This document shows positions 1 through 6,125 of a stretch of 29,789 nucleotides of DNA, in pieces; positions within the stretch are counted from its first letter, which is position 1, and the number at the start of each line of letters is the position of its first letter. Source of the stretch: a virus; the IMG/VR virus record IMGVR_UViG_3300010885_019762, positions 1-29,789 of that record, one strand, 5' to 3'. A program made the translations under genes and the position numbers. Under the pieces are notes generated by a model. It ran no database searches. It was given only the letters and a program-made list of their open reading frames with translations, and was not told where the DNA came from.

Positions 1-333
1 ATGTTTCGGCCTTAGTTTTTCTACAAACTCTTTTGCTTCCGCTAATGAAAACTCTTCATCAAAGTCTTCATTTTCATAATCCCATTCATAGTTTCGCTCT
101 TCACAAAACTTGGCAATATATGGCACTAGACCACGATATAACTGTTTTGTTTGGGTATCAAATAATCTTATTTTTCCATCCCATAATCTAGCTCTGTATT
201 GTGGCGTAAACTGATAACCTGGAACTTGAAATGTAAAGTTTTCACGAAGCTCATATGCTACACCATCTTCGCAGATGACCCTCACATAAGCTTCATTCTC
301 ATTTACTATGGTGATATTACTGCCCACCGTCAC
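1..333 (-). CDS. uvsW: UvsW-type recombination helicase, N-terminal part (cut by window edge)
   Basis: In T4, UvsW is a superfamily 2 DNA/RNA helicase that remodels recombination forks and unwinds R-loops. Only the first 111 codons are in the window. The translation contains VPGYQFTPQYRARLWDGKIR and RGLVPYIAKFC, which line up with the T4 UvsW N-terminal domain (EADGYRFNPRFR..NWDGRIRL and FGLVGQIKKFC); the helicase core lies beyond position 1. I place the start at a GTG at 331-333 whose bases overlap the uvsY stop (GTGA), the coupling used throughout this window; a GTG at 325-327 is an alternative. It follows uvsY in one operon read from the sigma70-like promoter at 806-834. The assignment rests on remembered T4 sequence and on the uvsY neighbour. 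Confidence 0.85.
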   Translation of the reverse strand, partial: MTVGSNITIVNENEAYVRVICEDGVAYELRENFTFQVPGYQFTPQYRARLWDGKIRLFDTQTKQLYRGLVPYIAKFCEERNYEWDYENEDFDEEFSLAEAKEFVEKLRPKH

Positions 334-779
334 GAACCACCTATAAACCGTTCCCAATCCATATGTGATTTAATTTGAAATGTTCGATTATTTAATTCCT
401 TTAATACACTTTTACAAAAATCTACAATCTCTTCATGCATAACTTTTTTCAATAGTATGTTATTTAGTTCTGTATCTGAATCAAGATAATGTTGTAAGTC
501 GGCTCTTAATACCTTCTTCATCATTGGTTCTAGTCCATACTTTTCAAGGTCTTCTGGATTGTTCAAGTCGCCAGAATAGTACTCCCACTTAATCTTTCTA
601 CGTGTATTATAGTCGAATGAAATTTTCTTGACTAACAGATTATGATGTGTCATAATACGCAGATACTTAGCATGAAGTTTAGGTATATTGGCTGTTGCTT
701 TTTGAGGTTCAGTTTTGTCCCAACCTGCATCTTTAATCCATTCTTCCATCAGAGCTTCAATGTTCACTGGCGGTTTCAT
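330..779 (-). CDS. uvsY: UvsY-type recombination mediator
   Basis: UvsY loads the UvsX recombinase onto gp32-coated single-stranded DNA in T4 recombination-dependent replication and repair. This 149-residue protein (T4: 137) has the family landmarks in order: a Lys/Arg-rich helix, then WEYYSG (T4 DYYSG), KKVLRADLQHYLDSD (T4 KTVLSADKDVLKVDT) and the C-terminal VDFCKSVLKELNNRTFQIKS (T4 LDFCSGALDAIKSRGFAIKH). The ATG has a GGAGA ribosome site seven bases upstream. The gene sits after late structural genes but has its own host-type promoter, which fits an early or middle role, and it is translationally coupled to uvsW. Confidence 0.9.
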   Translation of the reverse strand: MKPPVNIEALMEEWIKDAGWDKTEPQKATANIPKLHAKYLRIMTHHNLLVKKISFDYNTRRKIKWEYYSGDLNNPEDLEKYGLEPMMKKVLRADLQHYLDSDTELNNILLKKVMHEEIVDFCKSVLKELNNRTFQIKSHMDWERFIGGS

Positions 780-805
780 AATATCTCCATATAAAAATAA
801 TACTT

Positions 806-834
806 ATTATAATGGAAATTTACCTATTTGTCAA
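806..834 (-). promoter_or_regulatory. Consensus sigma70 promoter for uvsY-uvsW
   Basis: Read on the minus strand there is TTGACA (829-834), a 17-base spacer and TATAAT (806-811), a perfect match to the bacterial housekeeping promoter. It starts just after the stop of the 177-residue tail gene and ends 27 bases before the uvsY ATG. Transcription by unmodified host polymerase, so early expression, is inferred. Confidence 0.85.
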
Positions 835-1368
835 CTAAATTCTTTCAAATTCGAACAAATCATATCTGAATGTTACATCTGCGGTTGGGGTATTTTCTGA
901 TGAAATTGTGGTGCCAAATTGAATACCGCTGAGAGATACTGGAAATATATTCCTAAATTTAATTCTCAGATTAGGCAAATTGGAATTTGTATTGAGGGTT
1001 AAAAGACCATCTTGATAAGGAGATGAACTTTCATGAAATGAACCCTTATCTTTGTTTTTAATATACTGGCTACTGCTTTCTGGTCTTGTGAGAGCTACGA
1101 TCCATTTATATGTTTCTTCCCATACTTTTATATCTTCATCAATTAGAAATGATATAGTAAATGGTTCATATTTCATTTTAGTTGGATGACGATATGTGCT
1201 AGAAAATGGTGTAGGAATTTCAATTTCACTTGAAGTAACACCAGGAAGATTAATACTTTGACAAAAGTATTTTGCAAAAGGAAGAGTAGGTATAATAAAC
1301 GTATATTTGGTTGTCTGTAGAAAACTGGTGTTTTCTGGTATTGTAGTAATAAAAGATTCTGTTGTCAT
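835..1368 (-). CDS. Tail-tube-like virion protein after the capsid gene (possible gp3/gp19-type)
   Basis: A 177-residue protein whose N-terminal half reads FLQTTKYTFIIPTLPFAKYF followed by QSINLPGVTSSEIEIPTPFS (about residues 16-56). The pattern of a hydrophobic strand, then a NLPG turn, then a polar strand leading into ISFLIDEDIKVWEETYKWI resembles the T4 gp19/gp54 tail-tube fold as it occurs in phage tail proteins. It lies directly after gene 23 and has its own late promoter (1388-1395) and a strong ribosome site (GGAGAGG), so a late virion role is well supported. The exact T4 counterpart is uncertain: the length matches gp3 (tail terminator, about 176 residues), and genes at this position in T4-like phages of aquatic bacteria are, as I recall, labelled gp3, but I cannot confirm homology. 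Confidence 0.6.
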   Translation of the reverse strand: MTTESFITTIPENTSFLQTTKYTFIIPTLPFAKYFCQSINLPGVTSSEIEIPTPFSSTYRHPTKMKYEPFTISFLIDEDIKVWEETYKWIVALTRPESSSQYIKNKDKGSFHESSSPYQDGLLTLNTNSNLPNLRIKFRNIFPVSLSGIQFGTTISSENTPTADVTFRYDLFEFERI

Positions 1369-1387
1369 TAGATTACCTCTCCAATGC

Positions 1388-1395
1388 TATTTATA
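1388..1395 (-). promoter_or_regulatory. T4-type late promoter before the 177-residue tail gene
   Basis: Minus-strand TATAAATA exactly matches the T4 gp55-dependent late promoter core. It ends 19 bases before the ATG of the tail gene and overlaps the outflow of the gene 23 terminator, so a terminator and a new promoter lie back to back. Confidence 0.85.
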
Positions 1396-1397
1396 AT

Positions 1398-1424
1398 AAA
1401 AAAGGGCGGGATAAACCCGCCCTT
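1398..1424 (-). terminator. Rho-independent terminator after the major capsid gene
   Basis: On the minus strand AAGGGCGGG, loop TTTAT, CCCGCCCTT, running into TTTTTT: a nine-base-pair GC-rich stem with a short loop and U-tract. It begins 23 bases after the gene 23 stop. This is the strongest terminator in the window and fits the need to stop very heavy capsid transcription. Confidence 0.9.
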
Positions 1425-1446
1425 AGTTTTAGATATGTCCTTAAGA

Positions 1447-2775
1447 TTACATAAGGTTGCGTACACGGAAGATACGATAGTAGTTGTTGGTACGTGGTGT
1501 AAGAGCACCAAGACCAGCAGATGTACCCTGTGCGAATGGGTTAGCTACCATGCCGTAACGGGTCTTGAAACCAATCTTTGGCTGGAAGGTATCCTGACCG
1601 ATAGCACGAACCATCTGTAGAGGAACGTATGGGCAGTAGAATAGACCTGCGTCATAAGGAGAAGTACCCTTATAACCAACAAGACATAGTTCGTCGCCAG
1701 AAACTGAACCACCGAAGTATGGATCAATGTATACCTTGATACGACCGTGCATTACACCAGCAAAGGTGTTGCCTGTATCGTCAACTTCAAGATTAACTGA
1801 TAGAGCAGGTGTATAATCAAGAACACCAGCCATTGAAAGAGCAGAAGCAACGTCCGAGGAAACGATGAGTGTATTACCCTTACCACGACGAGTTGCCTTG
1901 GCAATTGCGTTACATTCACGCTCAATCTGGAATACTAGACCCTTGAACTTTTCAACTGACCAACGGCCGTTTGAGTCTGTATCAAGATCGAATGTACCAG
2001 CAGTTGTTGTACCATAAGCAGCACCGATAACAGCTTGTTCGTAGATTGTACGAATAACTTCACGGTTGATTTCTGCTAGGATTTCTGTTGAAAGGATGTT
2101 AGCAAGTTCTGTTTCAGCATCTAGACCGTGAACAGCCTTAAGATCCTGAGCAAGTTCCATTGTGTATTCAGCTCTTAGCGCACGGCTACGAGCAGTTACA
2201 GTTACCTTTTCAATACTGAAAGCCATTTCAGCGAATAGGTTATTACCTGAGTCGCCTAGAGCTTCAGCACTAGAAGTTGTCATACCGTTAGCAGTTGTAA
2301 ATATTGTTGTGTCAAGAACGTTAGCGACAGCATTGCTACCAACCTGTACATTAGTACCGGCTAGAGTAGTAGAACCTGCCTTGTTAGAAGATGTGAAGCG
2401 AGTATTAGCTTCGTTGAAGAAAGCTTCTGTACCATTCTGTACATCATAACGTGAACGCATAGCAAAGATAAGTCCTGTTGGACCTGTCATTGGCTGTACG
2501 CCACAAACATCATAAGCAATTAACTTTGGTAAAGAACGGCGTACCAATGAGATAAGAATTGGATCGTAACCTTGTACGCTGCCTGAGCTAGATGAATAGC
2601 CTGAGTTAGTAGGAGCGGATTCGTTAAGCATACGACCTTCTTCTGCCATAGCCTTCTCTTGGTTTTCAAGAATGATAGCTGTAACAGCACGACGATATGG
2701 ATCCTTAATCTTGCCGGCACCTTCGTGGTCCAATACTGGAGACCACTTCTGTTCTAATTGTTCTGTAAGATACAT
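1447..2775 (-). CDS. 23: Major capsid protein gp23
   Basis: Forms the hexamers of the T4-type head. 442 residues (T4: 521). Recognised by the HK97-type capsid sequence: DPILISLVRRSLPKLIAYDV and GVQPMTGPTGLIFAMRSRY near residues 70-110 are hallmark gp23 segments, with GNTLIVSSDVASALSMAG and the C-terminal PKIGFKTRYGMVANPFAQG. The N-terminus carries a gp21-type cleavage site, LNE|SAP at residues 50-53, so mature protein probably starts near residue 53 (T4 cuts after residue 65). The start has a strong GGAG site, a late promoter lies at 2807-2814 and a strong terminator follows. Gene order 21-22-23 is as in T4. Confidence 0.97.
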   Translation of the reverse strand: MYLTEQLEQKWSPVLDHEGAGKIKDPYRRAVTAIILENQEKAMAEEGRMLNESAPTNSGYSSSSGSVQGYDPILISLVRRSLPKLIAYDVCGVQPMTGPTGLIFAMRSRYDVQNGTEAFFNEANTRFTSSNKAGSTTLAGTNVQVGSNAVANVLDTTIFTTANGMTTSSAEALGDSGNNLFAEMAFSIEKVTVTARSRALRAEYTMELAQDLKAVHGLDAETELANILSTEILAEINREVIRTIYEQAVIGAAYGTTTAGTFDLDTDSNGRWSVEKFKGLVFQIERECNAIAKATRRGKGNTLIVSSDVASALSMAGVLDYTPALSVNLEVDDTGNTFAGVMHGRIKVYIDPYFGGSVSGDELCLVGYKGTSPYDAGLFYCPYVPLQMVRAIGQDTFQPKIGFKTRYGMVANPFAQGTSAGLGALTPRTNNYYRIFRVRNLM

Positions 2776-2806
2776 TTAAATTCTCCTTTTGAGATATCTT
2801 AAAACT

Positions 2807-2814
2807 TATTTATA
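2807..2814 (-). promoter_or_regulatory. T4-type late promoter for gene 23
   Basis: Exact TATAAATA on the minus strand, in the short gap between genes 22 and 23, 31 bases upstream of the gene 23 ATG. It gives the capsid gene its own late transcript. Confidence 0.88.
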
Positions 2815-2822
2815 AATTTCCA

Positions 2823-4070
2823 TTACTTAGGAACTGATTTGCCAAGCGCACGTACATACTTATTCATTGGGCTATTTTCTTCAGAAATCATTGTTTGACC
2901 TTCTGTACCAGCCTCAATTCTATCAAGTTCTGTCTGTGTATTGACTGTATTTGGGAAATAATTTTCACGTAGAGTTTGAACCTTATTTACATATGAATCT
3001 TCGTTTACAAAATCAACACCTTCTGCAAGCTGCTTAAGCTTTTCTGCTTGTGTAGATGTTAATCCTTCAACCATACTATGCATAATTTCTGATTTTCTGC
3101 TCTCAGAAAGAATGTTTACAAGTTCTACATTACGTTCAATTTCTTCATTAAGCTTGTCTTCAAGTTCTTCAACCTTTGAACCTAGCTCTTCGATAACTGA
3201 AACTTTTTCTTCTGGAATATCAATGTAGTTCTCAGCAAATAGCTGACGAAGACCTGAAATAAAATCTTCTGTTAGCTCTGTACGAAGTCCAGCTTCAATA
3301 GCTACTTCGTTATCAGATACCCACTGCTCAACTACATAATTTAAATAATCATCTACATTAGATGATAATTCTTCTTTAATTGTATCTACTTCTTCTTCTA
3401 GAGTAGCAGCATATGCTTCTTCTAGACGAGCAATTTCTGACTGCATTTTTGTAACTACAGCAGCTTCAAAAATTATCTTTGCTTTTTCCATAAATTCTTC
3501 TGAAAGGTCTTCGCCAGCAAATAGAGCTTCAATATCTTCATTCATATCTACTTCATAGTCATAATTTTCTGATTCTTCTTCTTCTAGTTCTTCCAGTTCT
3601 TCTTCTGTTTCTCCAGTTACAAAATCAAAATTTTCTTCAATTGCTTGAGCAATTTCATCTTCTGAAAAACCTTCAGATACTAAATCATCAATGAATTCCT
3701 GTAGTTCTTCAGTCATTTCAATATCTGATTCTTCTTCTAGAATTTCGTCTTCTAATTCTACATCTTCTTCCATTACTTCTTTTTGACGAGGCATAGCTGC
3801 AAGAGCGCCCTTGCGTGAAGGTGAAGCTTGAGATGTATCTTGCTTTACAGCAGCAGCTTTGGCGCCAACATTATCGCCATCGCCTGGCTTCTTTGGTGCA
3901 TCAGCGACTAGTGTAGCTTGATTGCTCATTGGACTTGGATCAACTGATTTTGAACCGGGGCGCAATGTAGCCATATTTGGATTCGAAGACTTAGCGCCAG
4001 CGTCTGGTGCTGAATCGTTAGATTCATTCATCAATATTGCCTTTGCTACTTCTGTAAGTGACTTACCCAT
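2823..4070 (-). CDS. 22: Prohead core scaffolding protein gp22
   Basis: The scaffold around which the capsid assembles, degraded by gp21 during maturation. Identified by position between protease and capsid genes and by composition: a Glu/Asp-dominated segment at about residues 97-195 (for example VELEDEILEEESD and EEELEELEEEES), then long coiled-coil-type helices to about residue 330 with heptad-like Leu/Ile and Glu/Lys spacing. At 415 residues it is clearly longer than T4 gp22 (269); the extra length is mostly the acidic block and a Ser/Pro/Asp/Lys-rich N-terminal linker (residues 18-92). Many I/L/M-x-E triplets offer gp21 sites, for example MNE|S at 14-17. It has its own late promoter (4095-4102) and a strong AAGGAG ribosome site. 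Confidence 0.85.
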   Translation of the reverse strand: MGKSLTEVAKAILMNESNDSAPDAGAKSSNPNMATLRPGSKSVDPSPMSNQATLVADAPKKPGDGDNVGAKAAAVKQDTSQASPSRKGALAAMPRQKEVMEEDVELEDEILEEESDIEMTEELQEFIDDLVSEGFSEDEIAQAIEENFDFVTGETEEELEELEEEESENYDYEVDMNEDIEALFAGEDLSEEFMEKAKIIFEAAVVTKMQSEIARLEEAYAATLEEEVDTIKEELSSNVDDYLNYVVEQWVSDNEVAIEAGLRTELTEDFISGLRQLFAENYIDIPEEKVSVIEELGSKVEELEDKLNEEIERNVELVNILSESRKSEIMHSMVEGLTSTQAEKLKQLAEGVDFVNEDSYVNKVQTLRENYFPNTVNTQTELDRIEAGTEGQTMISEENSPMNKYVRALGKSVPK

Positions 4071-4094
4071 ATGAGAATACTCCTTGTTTCCTAT

Positions 4095-4102
4095 TATTTA
4101 TA
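4095..4102 (-). promoter_or_regulatory. T4-type late promoter for gene 22
   Basis: Exact minus-strand TATAAATA, 24 bases before the gene 22 ATG and just before the gene 21 stop would be passed by upstream transcripts. It raises scaffold output above that of the upstream protease gene. Confidence 0.85.
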
Positions 4103-4106
4103 ATCT

Positions 4107-4757
4107 TTATAGTTTTGACATAAAATGCTCAAAAAGTCGTAGTGTTACGGACTCTATATCATTTTTTGATGCTTCTTTGATTTGTTTCTTAGCAGCTTCA
4201 AAATGAATTTGTTGCCAACCTGTATCTGCTAAAATCCATTCTGCGTTTTCCATAATACCTTGTACAAAGGCTTTTGGAGCAGATGGATCAGCGACGATAT
4301 CGGCCGCTGTGGCCAGATGAAAATCGTCTTGAACAAGTTGATAGCCATTAGATGGCTTAAGAGACCCTACGCCTCTTGTAGAAACACCCAAACTAGCACC
4401 ACCGTCTAGTAGACTTTTCACAATTTTTCCATTAGGAGTATCTAAAATTTTAGCTTTACCGATAATGTCATTACCATTTGCTTTCAAACTTGTGATCATA
4501 TGTGAAACACGATCAAGATTGATAGTTGGAGAATCAGGATGACCTAGTTCGCCAAATGCTCGGTTCTTATTAACATATTCATTATTATATCTTTCAACTT
4601 CTTTGGTAAGAACGTTTAAAGGATATACACGACCATTACGATTCTTGGTTTCTGCTTGCATAAAGATACCTTCAATATACATATCTTTTTTGCCGGTTTT
4701 TTCATTCATTTCTGAAAGAATACGAATATCATTTACTTCTTCGGTAATAAGTTTCAT
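4107..4757 (-). CDS. 21: Prohead maturation protease gp21
   Basis: Serine protease of the herpesvirus-assemblin fold that cuts head proteins after (L/I)-x-E. 216 residues, like T4 gp21. Clear landmarks: DMYIEGIFMQAETKNRNGRV (residues 25-43, T4 YIEGIFMQAEVVNRNKRL), ELGHPD with the catalytic His at 73, and LGVSTRGVGSL with the catalytic Ser at 126, then DIVADPSAP at 153-161. Its own N-terminus has ITE|E at residues 4-7, a possible self-cleavage point. It starts by ATGA overlap with the upstream basic protein and has no promoter of its own, so protease and substrates are made on one transcript from 8755. Confidence 0.96.
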   Translation of the reverse strand: MKLITEEVNDIRILSEMNEKTGKKDMYIEGIFMQAETKNRNGRVYPLNVLTKEVERYNNEYVNKNRAFGELGHPDSPTINLDRVSHMITSLKANGNDIIGKAKILDTPNGKIVKSLLDGGASLGVSTRGVGSLKPSNGYQLVQDDFHLATAADIVADPSAPKAFVQGIMENAEWILADTGWQQIHFEAAKKQIKEASKNDIESVTLRLFEHFMSKL

Positions 4758-5617
4758 AGACCTAAGGCCTTTCTTTTTCTTAGTGATCTTTTACGCTTCA
4801 TCAATGTACGATTCATCTTTGATCTGCGTTTGATCTTGCCTCTTTTTGCTCCCATTTTTCTACGGCGGCGTTCAGCCGGAGACATACGCTGAAGTTTGCC
4901 ACCTCTAAGTGTCATACCGGGAACATTAGATATTTTCTTACGGCGTTGAATTTTACCACCACGAATACGAGCTTTGACAATCTTGATACGAGCTTCGTCT
5001 AGCTGTTCTTCTTCTTCATTTACTTTATTAGCAACTGTTGTATTTTGCCTATTATTTACCGAAACTGGTGATGATGGCATAACTCTATCACTTTTACTCG
5101 CAATATTAGATTGTGATGATCCTTGAGTTGTTGGACCACGTAAAGGTAATTTTTCAGCAGTTGGAGGAACATATGGCTTGTTCGTCCTAGCATCAGTATA
5201 ACCACCTGCTCTTGGAGCAGGTGTTTTTAGAGCGGTATTAATACGTTGAGAATCGTTTGCCCTTGCTCTTTCAGCGGGAGTTTTATCATCATTTGATAAA
5301 GTTGATCCAATGTTTGATTGTACCGGTTTACCTTTAATTACATCATTTACATAAGTTGTTTGTGATTTATTATAAGACATACTATTCATTTTACCACTAG
5401 CAACTTCTTGCTCTTCAATTTCATCTTCCATAATATCTAGTCTTGTTAATTCAGAAGATGTTTTATTAAATGGATTAAAATCACCAACTGATTTAGCAGC
5501 ACACATCTTTTTAGCTTCAAAAAGCTTCTTAGCCATAATCAATTCAACTGTTTCCAAAATAATGGAATCAGCATTCACAAAATCTTTATTGACAATTGAA
5601 TTGATCAGATTAATCAT
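4754..5617 (-). CDS. Internal head/core protein with protamine-like C-terminus (gp68 position)
   Basis: 287 residues in two halves. Residues 1-208 are polar, mixed-charge and Pro/Ser/Thr-rich, probably disordered. Residues 209-287 contain about 34 Lys/Arg out of 79, with runs such as AERRRRKMG, KIKRRSKMNR and LMKRKRSLRKRK, as expected of a DNA-condensing peptide. At the boundary lies EEEEQLDE|ARIK (201-212), a textbook gp21 site, so the basic tail could be freed during head maturation. A second candidate is ILE|T at 20-23. The position directly before gene 21 is that of T4 gene 68 (prohead core), but I do not see convincing sequence identity. AAGGT ribosome site; ATGA-coupled to gene 21. Structural role likely; DNA binding is inferred from charge. 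Confidence 0.65.
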   Translation of the reverse strand: MINLINSIVNKDFVNADSIILETVELIMAKKLFEAKKMCAAKSVGDFNPFNKTSSELTRLDIMEDEIEEQEVASGKMNSMSYNKSQTTYVNDVIKGKPVQSNIGSTLSNDDKTPAERARANDSQRINTALKTPAPRAGGYTDARTNKPYVPPTAEKLPLRGPTTQGSSQSNIASKSDRVMPSSPVSVNNRQNTTVANKVNEEEEQLDEARIKIVKARIRGGKIQRRKKISNVPGMTLRGGKLQRMSPAERRRRKMGAKRGKIKRRSKMNRTLMKRKRSLRKRKALGL

Positions 5618-5620
5618 GAA

Positions 5621-6121
5621 TTAAATACCTTTTTTGTTGAATGCATAAGGATCAGCACTTTGACCAGCATCGTAATCATTATTATCTTTTTTGAGGTCAA
5701 TGAATATCGTAAATGCATCATTGTTCTTATTATTATTAATTGTTAGTAAAATGTCACCAGACATATTGGCATCAGAAGACCATGGAATAACAGCGCCATC
5801 GCCCATGCTCATAAAATCATAATCAAATGCGCCAGTAGATATAGTAGCAATTTCATTGTTTGAATCGCCTGCCCACTGAAGAGTTATATAGCTGTTTACC
5901 TTAGCATTACCAAAGATACGCTTGATTGTTGTTCTATATGCTGGTCTTTGATCAGTATTCGAAGACATAATTTTTCCATTGGTATTTAAAGCAAATGCTA
6001 AACTTGATACATCAACGAGTATATTATTTGCTAATGCTGTACCATCTGACAAAAAAACATATTTGACCAATGTTCTTTTAGTACTGTCAATTAGTCTGTG
6101 TCCTTTTAGTATATTTGCCAT
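5621..6121 (-). CDS. Hypothetical virion structural protein in head island
   Basis: 166 residues. It begins with an Arg/Lys-containing segment (LKGHRLIDSTKRTLVKYVFL, residues 5-24) followed by beta-rich sequence with Gly/Asn/Asp turns (TGAFDYDFMSMGDGAVIPW, GDILLTINNN), suggesting a compact beta-sandwich; no signal peptide or membrane segment. I recall similar small proteins in the capsid gene cluster of other T4-like phages but cannot assign a function. Co-transcribed with the protease from the late promoter at 8755, with ribosome site AAGGT upstream of the ATG. Possible roles are head decoration or an inner-head component; neither can be told from sequence. Confidence 0.6.
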   Translation of the reverse strand: MANILKGHRLIDSTKRTLVKYVFLSDGTALANNILVDVSSLAFALNTNGKIMSSNTDQRPAYRTTIKRIFGNAKVNSYITLQWAGDSNNEIATISTGAFDYDFMSMGDGAVIPWSSDANMSGDILLTINNNKNNDAFTIFIDLKKDNNDYDAGQSADPYAFNKKGI

Positions 6122-6125
6122 GTTA

